From: Cupriavidus basilensis
Lineage (GTDB): Bacteria; Pseudomonadota; Gammaproteobacteria; Burkholderiales; Burkholderiaceae
DNA: 64,000 bases
Assembly: GCF_000876015.1 (NCBI RefSeq)
Contig: NZ_BBQM01000034.1
Coordinates: forward strand, 1 to 64,000
Reading direction: 5' to 3'
The notes below the pieces were generated by a model. That model saw only the letters and a list, made by a program, of their open reading frames with translations, did no database searches and was not told where the DNA came from. Positions 26,209-36,009 of the stretch are shown here, in pieces (position 1 is the stretch's first letter; the number at the start of each line of letters is the position of its first letter). The position numbers were made by a program, and so were the translations under genes.

Positions 26209-28569
26209 TCAATGCGCGGCCGGCGTGCCCGGGGAGGCATCGGTGGTGCCGCCCGCGCTGCCTGCATCGCTCGTACCGTTGTCGTCGCTCTTATTGTTCT
26301 CTTCGCTTGTGTCGCGCTTGTTGCCGTTGCTGCTGTCGTTGCTGCTGCTGTTACCGTTTTCGCCGTCCGTGCCGCGCAGCGCGACGATGCCGGCGGCGCG
26401 GCCGACATCGTCGCGCAGCGCGGCAAACTCCTTCTCGAAGTCCAGCGTGCGGCGCTGCGTGGACATGGCCATCAGCACGTGGCTGGCGGCGCCCTGCACA
26501 TTCCCGCCACCATCGGTGCTATCGGCGCCATCGGCGCCATCGCCCGCCGGGTCCTTGACCCACAGCCAGACGCGGCGCTCGCGGATGTAGAACATGGAAA
26601 ACACGCCCAGCACCAGCAGCAGACAGCCAAGATACACGATGTTCTTTCCAGGCGCACGAGTCATCTGGAACACGCTGGCCTTGACCTCGGTGAAGTCATC
26701 CAGTTGCAGGAAAACCGGCGCCGTGTAGAAAAAACTGTCGGACAGCGCGTTGACGGCCTGCTGGATGAAAGCGCCGCTCTGCGCACTATTCGGCACCACC
26801 GGCAGGTTGTCGCGCGCGCGCGCCAGTTGCCACAGTTCCCACATCGAGCCGTTGAGGATCTTCAGCAGGACGTCGGCCGCCTTCTGCTGCTCGGCCTGCG
26901 GCACCGATTTCTCGAGGAACGCGGCGATCGCGGTGAAGCCGCCCGGCGGCGCCTGCGGGCTGCTGCGCGTGGCGCCGGCGAACAGGTCGAGCGCGCGCAG
27001 CGCGCTTTCGGCAAGCTGGCCGCGCAGGATCTCGCGCTCGGCGCCGGGCATCGACACCAGCGCGAAGCGGCGCGCCGCCTCGCCGCGCAGCGCGCGGTCC
27101 TGCAGCGCGGCGCGCAGGCGCATCCAGTCCGCCACGCTGTTCTGCTCGTCGGCGGGAATGCGCAGGTAGCGGAACGGCTCGCTGGGCGAATCGCGCATGC
27201 CGGCCAGGAACACGGTCTGGCCGTCGAGCTGCACCGGCACCATGTAGTTGTTGAATTCGCGCGCCTGGCCGTTGCGGTCGCGCAGCTTGTACTGCACCGA
27301 CGGGCCCACGTTGCGCAGTTCCTTGGCGCGGTCCGGGTTGACCGCCGAGCCGAGGTGCGACTCGAGCTTCTCGTTGAACGACTTGTGCGCCACGCCGCGC
27401 GCGTCGGGCTTGCCGGAGGCGTCGGTGACGTTCTCGATGTTCATCGGGCGGAAATCGCTGAACTCCACCGTCAGGCCGTCGGCGTCGGCGGCGCTGCCGG
27501 TGCCGGCCAGCGGCGTGTTGGCGCCCACCGTGCCGGCGAAGGCGAAGGTCTTGCCGCTGCCGCCCTGCATCGGGTAGCCGACGAATTTCAGCCGGGAGCC
27601 GCCGTCCTCGAAGCTCGACTGGTAGATCGCCACGCCGTCCACCACCAGCGGCTCGTTGACCTTGACGGTGGCCTCGGTGCGGCGGCCGGTGGCGCGGTCG
27701 GTGATGATCACGTCGGAGGCGAACAGCTTGGGCATGCCGGTCGAGTAGTGCTCGACGGTGAACTTCTTGAGCGTGATGGTAAACGGCAGGTCCTGCACCA
27801 GCGCGCCGTCGGCGATGTTGAGGATGGCGGTGGACACGGTCGCGCCTTCCGGCACGAAGGCGTTGCCGCGGAAGCCCGGATTGCCCGCCGACAGGCGGTG
27901 CTGCGGCGGAATGTCGGTGATCACGGCGTTGCCGCTGATCGGCGTCTTGCCGCCGAACCACATCTGCGCGCGGATCAGCATGTCGCCGTCGAGCAGGCCG
28001 CCGATGCAGATCACCACGATGGCGGTGTGCGCGAGGATGTAGCCGAGCTTGTTGGCCGAGCCGGCCTTGGCCGCCAGCAGCGTGGCGCCCTCGTGCGGCA
28101 CCGCCTTGACGCGGTAGCCGCGGTTGGACAGCAGCGCGGCGAGGCGCGCCACCGCGTCGGCGCGCGGCCGGCCGGCGTCGAACTCGGCGCGGTGGTGGAA
28201 GGCACGCAGGCTGCGCTCGCGCACGTGGTCCTTCCACGAGCGCATGTCGGTGATCATGCGGGGCGCGTTGCGCGTCAGGCACAGCGAGGTGGAGACCACC
28301 AGGAAGGCCAGGATCAGCAGGAACCACCAGGAGCCGTAGACCTTCTGCAGCGACAGCGTGTGGAACAGGTCGGCCCAGAACGGCCCGAACTGGTTGACGT
28401 AGTTGGGGTACGGCTCGTTCTGCTTGAGGACCGTGCCGATCACGCTGGCGATGGCGATCACGGTCAGCAGCGTGATGGCGAAACGCATCGAGGACAGCAG
28501 CTCCACCGTGTCGCGCAGCAGGCGGTGGGAGGTCTTCAGGTGCAGTCCTGACGTGGAAGCGGTCGACAT
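26209..28569 (-). CDS. resB: Cytochrome c biogenesis protein ResB (Ccs1)
   Basis: ResB partners CcsB to deliver and attach haem to apocytochromes outside the membrane. Membrane segments occur near residues 30-50, 85-105, 190-210 and 660-680, with a large periplasmic domain between the last two, as in the family. At 786 residues it is longer than usual because of a 60-residue C-terminal tail dominated by Ser, Asn, Asp and Gly (NSSSNDSSNGNK and similar). The tail is encoded by repetitive, AT-richer codons and is probably disordered. Confidence 0.94.
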   Translation of the reverse strand: MSTASTSGLHLKTSHRLLRDTVELLSSMRFAITLLTVIAIASVIGTVLKQNEPYPNYVNQFGPFWADLFHTLSLQKVYGSWWFLLILAFLVVSTSLCLTRNAPRMITDMRSWKDHVRERSLRAFHHRAEFDAGRPRADAVARLAALLSNRGYRVKAVPHEGATLLAAKAGSANKLGYILAHTAIVVICIGGLLDGDMLIRAQMWFGGKTPISGNAVITDIPPQHRLSAGNPGFRGNAFVPEGATVSTAILNIADGALVQDLPFTITLKKFTVEHYSTGMPKLFASDVIITDRATGRRTEATVKVNEPLVVDGVAIYQSSFEDGGSRLKFVGYPMQGGSGKTFAFAGTVGANTPLAGTGSAADADGLTVEFSDFRPMNIENVTDASGKPDARGVAHKSFNEKLESHLGSAVNPDRAKELRNVGPSVQYKLRDRNGQAREFNNYMVPVQLDGQTVFLAGMRDSPSEPFRYLRIPADEQNSVADWMRLRAALQDRALRGEAARRFALVSMPGAEREILRGQLAESALRALDLFAGATRSSPQAPPGGFTAIAAFLEKSVPQAEQQKAADVLLKILNGSMWELWQLARARDNLPVVPNSAQSGAFIQQAVNALSDSFFYTAPVFLQLDDFTEVKASVFQMTRAPGKNIVYLGCLLLVLGVFSMFYIRERRVWLWVKDPAGDGADGADSTDGGGNVQGAASHVLMAMSTQRRTLDFEKEFAALRDDVGRAAGIVALRGTDGENGNSSSNDSSNGNKRDTSEENNKSDDNGTSDAGSAGGTTDASPGTPAAH

Positions 28570-28599
28570 GTGCGGTGTGGCCCGGGGCCATCAAATAAA

Positions 28600-28634
28600 A
28601 AGAGGGTGGGCATGCTCGCGCAGGCCACCCTCTT
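28600..28634 (-). terminator. Rho-independent terminator after the cytochrome c4 gene
   Basis: A 10-bp stem (AAGAGGGTGG/CCACCCTCTT) is followed on the minus strand by T-rich sequence (TTTTTATTT). It separates the cytochrome gene from resB, so resB-ccsB needs its own promoter in the 31 bases left or relies on read-through. Confidence 0.85.
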
Positions 28635-28765
28635 CGATTGCCGCCGGGCTGCTTGGTTGCGCCGGCGCGGAACGACTTTGGGAGGTGGTTTCAGGCAGAA
28701 GCCTGGCGACAGTACATCAGGCGCGGCACGCCGCGCAACGACGCCAGGGTTTCCGCCTCTACCCC

Positions 28766-29425
28766 TCAACGCACACCGGCGACGTAGTCGGCGACGGCCT
28801 TGATCTCGGCGTCCGACATCTTGGCGGCGATCGTGGTCATCACGGTGTTGTTCTTGCGGGTGCCCTGGCGGAATGCGACCAGCTGTGCCTCGGTGTACTC
28901 GGACCACTGGCCGCCGATGCGCGGGTACTGCGCGGGAATGCCGGCGCCGGTGGGGCCGTGGCAGGCCGCGCAGGCCGGCACGCCCTTGGCCGCGATGCCG
29001 CCGCGGTAGATCTTCTGGCCGGCCTCGATGGTGTCCTTGTTCTTGGCGGTGGCCGGCTTCAGCGACTGCTTGGCCAGGTAGGCGCCGACGTCCTTCATTT
29101 CCTGCTCGGACAGCGCCGCCGCGTACGGCGACATGATGGCGTTGCTGCGGGTCTTGGCCTTGAAGTCGTCGAGCTGCTTGTGGACGTATTCGGGATGCTG
29201 GGCGGCCAGCTTGGGATTGACGGCGGCGCCGCTGTTGCCGCCGTCGCCGTGGCAGCTCAGGCAGGCGGGCACATTGCGATCGGGCGCACCTTGCGTGTAC
29301 AGCGTCTCGCCCTTGGCCGGATCGGCCTTCGCGGCGGGCTGCTCGGCTGCAGATGCCAGACCCGTCATGGCGGTTGCAGGCAGGCCCAGCGCCATGACAG
29401 CCAGAAGTTTCGCAATGCGGTTCAT
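28766..29425 (-). CDS. Dihaem cytochrome c4
   Basis: This periplasmic electron carrier has two haem-binding motifs, CLSCH near residue 58 and CAACH near residue 157, in two similar halves. Distal methionine regions are NAIMSPYA and NTVMTTIA. A signal peptide (LLAVMALGLPATAMTGLASAAE) precedes the mature part. The ATG at 29425 (MNRIAKLL) gives 219 residues, and the frame's first ATG at 29458 would add 11 residues before the signal peptide. It is probably a donor to terminal oxidases. Adjacency to the system II haem-attachment genes fits its maturation. Confidence 0.92.
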   Translation of the reverse strand: MNRIAKLLAVMALGLPATAMTGLASAAEQPAAKADPAKGETLYTQGAPDRNVPACLSCHGDGGNSGAAVNPKLAAQHPEYVHKQLDDFKAKTRSNAIMSPYAAALSEQEMKDVGAYLAKQSLKPATAKNKDTIEAGQKIYRGGIAAKGVPACAACHGPTGAGIPAQYPRIGGQWSEYTEAQLVAFRQGTRKNNTVMTTIAAKMSDAEIKAVADYVAGVR

Positions 29426-30021
29426 TCGCACACCTTCTCTGATTGTTTTGAATTCCACGGAGCATGCCGCTCAGCCTCTTGCCTGCGGTGAGGACGCGCA
29501 GGGCCGGGACTTTGACATCGGAAATTCATCACGACGGCCACCCGGCCGCCTGAACCGACAACGCCCAGACGCAACCCGGATGGCGCCGCGCCCACGCAGA
29601 ACGGAATCGAAATGGCATCGAAACGAATCGTGCGGATGCGGCGGACCGTGCGAATATCCAGGTAGCGGACTTCCGGTGCCGACTTGCCCCGCTGTGCCGG
29701 CACCGGGTTCTTGGCGCCGCCGCAACGAGGCCGGAACCGCAGGCCGCGCTACCACGATGGAACGGACACGCAAGGCTTCCCCCATGCGCAATGAAGCGTG
29801 CCAAGGATGTCACGCGTCACGCAATCGGGAGGCCGTTAACCGCGTTATTGTACAATAAATCGTGTGCCGGATAGAGGATGTGCGCGCTGCGACGCGGCCC
29901 GACGCCACCCCCGGCCAACCCGGTGGCCCAAGTGCCGCCCGCCTTACTCACTTCGGCGCGACCGCGCCGGCAGCGCCAATCTCGCGCGCGCCGCCGCCGC
30001 CCCGCCTCATTGCCCACGCGC
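29426..30021. other. Long divergent intergenic region, cytochrome c4 / yihA
   Basis: About 600 bases contain no open frame with family similarity or plausible codon use on either strand. The one clear signal is a 14-bp palindrome at 29845-29858. The region must hold the divergent promoters of the cytochrome gene and yihA. I see no tRNA or repeat. Confidence 0.6.
29845..29858. promoter_or_regulatory. Perfect 14-bp palindrome with -10-like TACAAT on both strands
   Basis: TTATTGTACAATAA is its own reverse complement and includes TACAAT on each strand. It lies between divergent genes and could be an operator or a two-way -10 element. No good -35 box is seen at standard spacing. Confidence 0.4.
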
Positions 30022-30750
30022 ATGTCCCTCCTACACCAGGCCCGCTTCTTCGTCACCGTCAACCACCTGCGCGACCTGCCCGCCACGGCGGTGCCGGAAG
30101 TGGCCTTCGCCGGCCGCTCCAACGCCGGCAAATCGACCGCCATCAACGTGCTGTGCAACCAGAAGCGGCTGGCCTTCTCCTCGCGCACGCCGGGCCGCAC
30201 CCAGCACATCAACTATTTCGCGGTGGCGCCGGTCAAGGCGCCGGACCCGCTGGCCTTCCTGGTCGACCTGCCCGGCTACGGCTACGCGCAGGTCTCGGGC
30301 TCGGCCAAGTTCCACTGGCAGGGGTTGCTCAGCGACTACGTGCAGACCCGCACGCAGCTCGCCGGCCTGGTGCTGATGATGGACGCGCGCCGCCCGTTTA
30401 CCGACCTCGATTGCCAGATGGTGGAGTGGTTCCTGCCGACCGGCCGGCCCATCCACGTGCTGCTGACCAAGGCCGACAAGCTGACCAACAGCGAGAACGC
30501 CCTGGCCCTGCGCGAGACGCGCAAGATCCTGGCCGGCTACGCCGGGCAGCTCGACACGCCGGTGGCGCTGACGGCGCAGTTGTTCTCCAGCCTCAAGCGG
30601 CGCGGCATCGAGGAAGCGCAGCGCGTGGTGGCCGGCTGGATGGGACTGCCCGAGGCGCAGCCGGCGGCGGCGCCGGGAACGGAACCGGAGACCGGGCCGG
30701 GAACCGAACCGGCACCGGCCGAAGGCGCGCCGGACCCGGCCGCGGAATAG
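30022..30750 (+). CDS. engB: Ribosome biogenesis GTP-binding protein YihA/EngB
   Basis: This essential-type GTPase supports late assembly of the large ribosomal subunit. GTP motifs are G1 GRSNAGKSTAIN, G3 DLPGYGYA and G4 TKADKL; switch I has TPGRTQHIN. The ATG at 30022 (MSLLHQARFF) is the family start; the frame also runs 48 codons upstream in Arg/Pro-rich sequence that is not conserved. The C-terminal 30 residues are Pro/Glu/Gly-rich and probably disordered. Product is 242 residues. Confidence 0.95.
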   Translation: MSLLHQARFFVTVNHLRDLPATAVPEVAFAGRSNAGKSTAINVLCNQKRLAFSSRTPGRTQHINYFAVAPVKAPDPLAFLVDLPGYGYAQVSGSAKFHWQGLLSDYVQTRTQLAGLVLMMDARRPFTDLDCQMVEWFLPTGRPIHVLLTKADKLTNSENALALRETRKILAGYAGQLDTPVALTAQLFSSLKRRGIEEAQRVVAGWMGLPEAQPAAAPGTEPETGPGTEPAPAEGAPDPAAE

Positions 30751-30789
30751 CCACGGAATACCCGCCGCCGCGTACCCGGCGCTGCGCAA

Positions 30790-30904
30790 AAAAAACCCCG
30801 TTGCAAGCAACGGGGGCGAACTTTCCCGCCGGTTGAGGGCGGGTACCCGCTCAGGGAGGAGTAGCGGGGGACGCTGCATCGCGCAAGCGCAACACAGGGT
30901 GTCC
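30790..30904 (-). ncRNA. Candidate small RNA with C-rich anti-SD loop and its own terminator
   Basis: Antisense to the gap between engB and hemB lies a compact set of elements read on the minus strand. TATCAT (30916-30911) is a possible -10. A GGAC...GTCC-closed stem follows (30904-30869). Next is a 6-bp hairpin (30868-30863 with 30851-30846) whose loop is ACTCCTCCCTG, then a 6-bp hairpin (30843-30838 with 30830-30825) with loop CTCAACC. Last is a terminator stem CCCCGTTG/CAACGGGG (30815-30796) followed by eight T. No gene on this strand needs that terminator. CUCCUCC loops can pair with Shine-Dalgarno sequences, as in C-rich regulatory RNAs of other proteobacteria. The -35 box is weak. Confidence 0.6.
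30796..30815 (-). terminator. Rho-independent terminator of the candidate small RNA
   Basis: An 8-bp perfect stem (CCCCGTTG/CAACGGGG) with a four-base loop is followed by eight T on the minus strand only. On the plus strand the hairpin lacks a T-run and so is poorly suited to ending engB. Confidence 0.9.
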
Positions 30905-31078
30905 GCGAGTATGATAGCGGGCACGATCAAAAGTTTAGTTTTTCTTGCCCGGCAGCCTGCCCGATCACGCGCGCGCCACATCGCGGCTGGCGGCGGCCAT
31001 GTCCAGCCTCTGCGCCATCTCCGCCCATCTCCTGCCGACCGGTCCCGATTTTTTCTCCCGACTCCCTCACCTCAAGCC

Positions 31079-32071
<993 letters not shown>

Positions 32072-32081
32072 ACCGGCACGG

Positions 32082-33371
32082 ATGCAACTGCTAGGCTTCT
32101 CCGCCAGCCAGGTCCACCAGCTCGCCTCGCTCGACGAGGCGCGCGACTTCCTCGCCGGCAACGCGGCGGCGCGCTTCGTGTGGGTCGACACGCCGATCGA
32201 GGAAGTCGGCGCGGCGCCGGCCGCGTGGCGCGACAGCGTGCAGGTGCTGACCGGCGCGCCGGTGCTGGACCTGCATCTGCTCGACGCCACCAACCCGTCG
32301 CATCCGTCGTATTTCGACACGACCCATGCCTACGACATGGTGGTCTTCCGCAAGCTCACCTTCGAGACCAGCCGGCTGATCGCCGAGGCCGGCGGCGAGC
32401 CGGCGCCGGCGAACGCGGCGGCACCGGCCATGCCGAATGCACCGACGCCACCGGTAGGGCCGGCGGCCAACGCGGCGACAACGCTCGCCACCACGGCCGC
32501 CCGGCCGGCCGCGGCCAAGCCGCGCCGCTACCCGCCGGGCTTCCTGCCAGCACTCGCGCGCATCGACACCCAGCCGGTCACCTGCTTCGTGTTCGACAAC
32601 GTGCTGCTGACGGTGCGGCCGGCGCAGTCGCGCACGCTCGACCAGGTGCGCCAGCGGCTGCTCGAGCTATGCCGCGAGCCGCGCCCGCAGCCGGCCGGCA
32701 AGGCGCGCGCCAACGGGCAGGCCGCGCTGGTGCACGGCATCCGCCCGCCGACGCGCCCCGAGGACCTGATGCTGCGGCTGCTCAACGCGATGGTGGACCG
32801 CTACCTGGAGCTGCGCGCGCCGCTCACGCGCCAGCTCGACCGCTGGCAGCGCGCGCTGCTCAGCACGCGCCGCAGTTTCTCCAGCTGGGAAGGACTGCTC
32901 GACGCGCGCATCGAGCTGCGCCGGCTCGAGCATCTGTGCGAGGAGCAGCACGACGCGCTGCAGGAATTCCGCGACAGCCTGCTCGACAACAGCTACAGCA
33001 TCGAAAGCGAGGGACAGTCCGGCCCGGCCGGCCGCGACGATGCGCTGCTGGTGCGCATCAACGACGTGATGGAGCACATCTCGCGCGTGCTCGCGCACGC
33101 GCGCCGGCTCGAGGACTCGATCGAATCCGCGGTGCAGATCCATTTCTCGGCGGTGGCGCACCGCACCAACCGCACCATGCGCACGCTGACGCTGATCACC
33201 GCGCTGTTCATGCCGCTGACCCTGATCACCGGCATCTTCGGCATGAACTTCGAGCGCATGCCGTGGCTGCGCGAGCCGCAGGGCTTCTGGTGGTCGCTGG
33301 GGCTGATGGGCGCGGTGGTGGTGGTGCTGGGCGTGGTGTGGGCGCTGGGGCGGCGGCTGGAGCAGAACTGA
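32082..33371 (+). CDS. corA: CorA-family divalent metal ion transporter
   Basis: This 429-residue inner-membrane protein has the CorA signature GMN in GIFGMNFERMPWL after the first of two C-terminal membrane helices (TLITALFMPLTLITGIFG; SLGLMGAVVVVLGVVWAL). The long N-terminal cytoplasmic domain ends in a helical stalk. Residues about 105-150 are an Ala/Pro/Thr-rich insert (APANAAAPAMPNAPTPP) that looks like a disordered loop. Transport of Mg2+ (or Co2+/Ni2+) is inferred from the family. It follows hemB by 10 bases and is probably co-transcribed with it. Confidence 0.9.
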   Translation: MQLLGFSASQVHQLASLDEARDFLAGNAAARFVWVDTPIEEVGAAPAAWRDSVQVLTGAPVLDLHLLDATNPSHPSYFDTTHAYDMVVFRKLTFETSRLIAEAGGEPAPANAAAPAMPNAPTPPVGPAANAATTLATTAARPAAAKPRRYPPGFLPALARIDTQPVTCFVFDNVLLTVRPAQSRTLDQVRQRLLELCREPRPQPAGKARANGQAALVHGIRPPTRPEDLMLRLLNAMVDRYLELRAPLTRQLDRWQRALLSTRRSFSSWEGLLDARIELRRLEHLCEEQHDALQEFRDSLLDNSYSIESEGQSGPAGRDDALLVRINDVMEHISRVLAHARRLEDSIESAVQIHFSAVAHRTNRTMRTLTLITALFMPLTLITGIFGMNFERMPWLREPQGFWWSLGLMGAVVVVLGVVWALGRRLEQN

Positions 33372-33410
33372 ACCGCTCCCGGCCCGTACCGGATCCGGAT
33401 CCGCGCCGGC

Positions 33411-35399
33411 TCAGGCGCTGGCGTTGGCGCCGAACGCGCGCGACAGGCTGTCGAGAAAGCGCGCGGCCGGCTGGTAGCCGATCACGCGCACCGGCCGCTC
33501 GCGCCCGTCGGCGCCGTACAGGATGATGCCGGGCGGGCCAAACAGGCCGAAACGCTTGAGCAGCGCGCGGTCGTCGGCATTGTTGCGGGTGACGTCGGCC
33601 TGCAGCATCACCACGCCGGACAGGCGCGCGCGCACGCGCTCGTCGCTGAACGTGAAGCGCTCCATCTCCTTGCAGCTCACGCACCAGTCCGCGTAGAAAT
33701 CCAGCAGCACCGGCTGGCCGGCAGCGGCGGCCCGCGCCACGCGCGCGTCGAGTTCGGCCAGCGAGCGCACGCGCTCGAAGCGCACCTCGGGCAGCCGGCC
33801 GGCGGTGGCCTCCGGAACCGCCCGCAGCGCCGCCAGGTGCGCCAGCGGCTGCAGCGGATCGCGGCCGCCCGAGGCCAGCCCCAGCAGCAGGATGGCGGCG
33901 GCCAGCGCGGCCAGCAGGCCAAGGCCCTTGCCCACGCGGGCCAGCCCGTGCGGATCCGGGCCGAGCGCGTCGAAGGCGCTCAGGAACACCGCGCCCACCA
34001 GCAGCAGCGCGGCCCAGCCCGTCATCAGGGCCCAGGCCGGCAGCACCGGGCTGACCATCCATAGCGCCACGCCCAGCAGCAGGAAACCGAAGAAGCGCTT
34101 GGTCATCTCCATCCAGCGGCCGGCGCGCGGCAGCAGGTTGCCCGCGCCCACGCCCACCAGCACCAGCGGCACGCCCATACCGAGCGCCATCGCGAACAGC
34201 GCGCCACCGCCGGTGACGGCGTCGCCGGTGCGCGCGATATAGGCCAGCGCGCCCGCCAGCGGCGCCGTCACGCAGGGGCCGACGATCAGCGCGGAGATCG
34301 CGCCCATGACCGCGGCGCCCACCAGTTGCCCGCCCTGGCGGCGATTGGACGATTCGGTCAGGCGGGCCTGCCAGTGCTGCGGCAACTGCAGCTCGTACAG
34401 GCCGAACATGGAGAGCGACAGGGCCACCATCAGCGCGGCGAACAGCGCCAGCACCCAGGGCGCCTGCAACGCCGCCGACAGGCCTTCGCCAAGCAGGCCG
34501 GCGGCCACGCCGACGCCGGTGTAGACCACCGCCATGCCGAGCACGTAGGACAGCGACACCAGCAGCGCGCGGCCGCGCGTGACGTGCTCGCCCACCACGA
34601 TGGAAGACAGGATGGGCACCATCGGCAGCACGCACGGCGTGAAGGTCAACAGCAGGCCGAGGCCGAAGAACAGCGCGGCGACCAGGCCGAGGTTGCGGCT
34701 GGCCAGCGCGCCGGCGATGCGGTCGTTCTCATCCACCGCGGCCGCCAGGCGCGCGGCGGGAGCCGGAGCGGCCGGCGCGGCGCCGGCACTGTCGGCACTG
34801 TCGACGCCACCCGCGCCTTCCGCCTGCGCGGCGGCGCCCGCGGGGCTGGACTCGGGCCTGGCGCGCTTGCCGAACAGGCCGTCCAGCATGCCGCCGCCGA
34901 CCTTGAAGACGTGCTCCTGCGGCGGGTAGCACAGGCCCTTGTCGGCGCAGCCCTGCGAAGTCACCGCCAGCGACCACTTGCCGTCGGCGGGCAGCGACGC
35001 GACCGGCACGCGGATGGTCACGCCACCGTGATAGGTCTCCATCTCCTTGCCGAAGGTCTCGTCGAACTTGACCTTGCCGGGCGGAAAGACCGGCGTGCCG
35101 AGCCTGACCGAGGCCGGCTGCGCGGCGAACGCGAAGCGGTCGCGGTAGAGGTAGTAGCCGTCGGCCACGTAGAAGCGGACCTCGACGGTCTGCGGGTCCA
35201 GCTGGCGCGCGGCAAAGCGGAAGGCCTGCTCGGGCGGCAGGAAATCGTCCTCGCTCGCGGCATGCGCGGTGCCGCCGAGGCAGAGGCAAAGCACGGCCAG
35301 CAGCGCCGCCGACAGCGCTACCAGGAAACGCGCCGCGGCACTTTGCCGCACCACCGCGAACCGGTGGCCAAACGCGCCCGACGCCACTGCGAAACCCAT
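33411..35399 (-). CDS. dsbD: Thiol:disulfide interchange protein DsbD
   Basis: DsbD moves reducing power from cytoplasmic thioredoxin to periplasmic partners such as DsbC and cytochrome c maturation factors. The order is signal peptide (residues about 28-47), alpha domain (to about 170, with Cys in GCADKGLCYPP), eight-helix membrane domain (about 225-500, Cys in LTFTPCVLPM and IVGPCVTAPLAG), and a thioredoxin-like gamma domain with DFYADWCVSCKEM. Length (662) is a little above E. coli because of an Ala-rich linker after the alpha domain. It lies 66 bases after cutA, the same pairing as in enterobacteria. Confidence 0.96.
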   Translation of the reverse strand: MGFAVASGAFGHRFAVVRQSAAARFLVALSAALLAVLCLCLGGTAHAASEDDFLPPEQAFRFAARQLDPQTVEVRFYVADGYYLYRDRFAFAAQPASVRLGTPVFPPGKVKFDETFGKEMETYHGGVTIRVPVASLPADGKWSLAVTSQGCADKGLCYPPQEHVFKVGGGMLDGLFGKRARPESSPAGAAAQAEGAGGVDSADSAGAAPAAPAPAARLAAAVDENDRIAGALASRNLGLVAALFFGLGLLLTFTPCVLPMVPILSSIVVGEHVTRGRALLVSLSYVLGMAVVYTGVGVAAGLLGEGLSAALQAPWVLALFAALMVALSLSMFGLYELQLPQHWQARLTESSNRRQGGQLVGAAVMGAISALIVGPCVTAPLAGALAYIARTGDAVTGGGALFAMALGMGVPLVLVGVGAGNLLPRAGRWMEMTKRFFGFLLLGVALWMVSPVLPAWALMTGWAALLLVGAVFLSAFDALGPDPHGLARVGKGLGLLAALAAAILLLGLASGGRDPLQPLAHLAALRAVPEATAGRLPEVRFERVRSLAELDARVARAAAAGQPVLLDFYADWCVSCKEMERFTFSDERVRARLSGVVMLQADVTRNNADDRALLKRFGLFGPPGIILYGADGRERPVRVIGYQPAARFLDSLSRAFGANASA

Positions 35400-35465
35400 G
35401 CTCTGTCCTTGAAAATCGTTGGTTCATCCGACCGCCGCGGGCATCGCCGCCGCGGCCGGCCGTTG

Positions 35466-35882
35466 CTACGCCTGTGTGTCCCCGCCTGCGGCCGGGCGCG
35501 TTTCCGCGGCCACCCAGGCGAGGTAGGGCGCGAAGCCCGCCGCCACGGGCAGCGCGACGATCTCCGGCACCTCGTAGGGATGGGCCTGGCGGATCGCCGC
35601 TTCCAGCGCGGCGTAGCGGTCGCGCGTGGTCTTGATCAGCAGCGGCCATTCGCTGGCGGTCTCGAGCTGGCCGCGCCACCAGTATTCCGACTCGCACGGC
35701 GCGAGCCGGTTCACGCAGGCCGCCAGGCGCGAGGCGAGCACGGCGCGCGCCACGCGCGCGGCGGCCTCGGCATCGGGCAGCGCCGTCATCACCAGCAGCA
35801 TCGTCCGGCCCGGATCGTCCGCCGCGCCCGGATCGCCCGGATCGCCGGTCCCGCCCGTTCCGCCCATCTCGCCGTCGCTCAT
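35466..35882 (-). CDS. cutA: Divalent-cation tolerance protein CutA
   Basis: CutA is a small trimeric protein of the PII-like fold linked to copper tolerance, though its biochemical role is unsettled. Conserved segments are LAACVNRLAPCESEYWWRGQ, EWPLLIKTTRDRY and HPYEVPEIVALPV. The ATG at 35882 gives 138 residues. The first 26 are Gly/Asp/Pro repeats (GGTGGTGDPGDPG) before the conserved core begins at TMLLVMTALPD, so a later start cannot be excluded. Confidence 0.93.
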   Translation of the reverse strand: MSDGEMGGTGGTGDPGDPGAADDPGRTMLLVMTALPDAEAAARVARAVLASRLAACVNRLAPCESEYWWRGQLETASEWPLLIKTTRDRYAALEAAIRQAHPYEVPEIVALPVAAGFAPYLAWVAAETRPAAGGDTQA

Positions 35883-35922
35883 CGCTCGTCTCTCACTCGC
35901 CACGCGGCTCCGCAAAACAAAA

Positions 35923-35944
35923 GAGCCAGGCATCAGCCTGGCTC
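35923..35944 (-). terminator. Rho-independent terminator of the alpha (rplQ) operon
   Basis: An 8-bp stem (GAGCCAGG/CCTGGCTC) with a six-base loop is followed on the minus strand by TTTTGTTTT. It lies 65 bases after the rplQ stop and closes the ribosomal array. Confidence 0.92.
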
Positions 35945-36009
35945 GATTGTAAGCGGTGTCCGCGCCTGCCGCCGGGACCGATGGTCGCGGCGGCGGGACG
36001 GCATCGACC

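Noticed and set aside
26191..28551. A 786-codon plus-strand frame opposite resB
   Set aside because: It mirrors resB codon bias exactly and has no recognisable domain.
30751..31078. 4.5S RNA, 6S RNA or tmRNA in the engB-hemB gap
   Set aside because: The conserved 4.5S GNAR/GGAA core and tmRNA tag features are absent, and the span is too short for 6S RNA; only a generic small RNA is supported.
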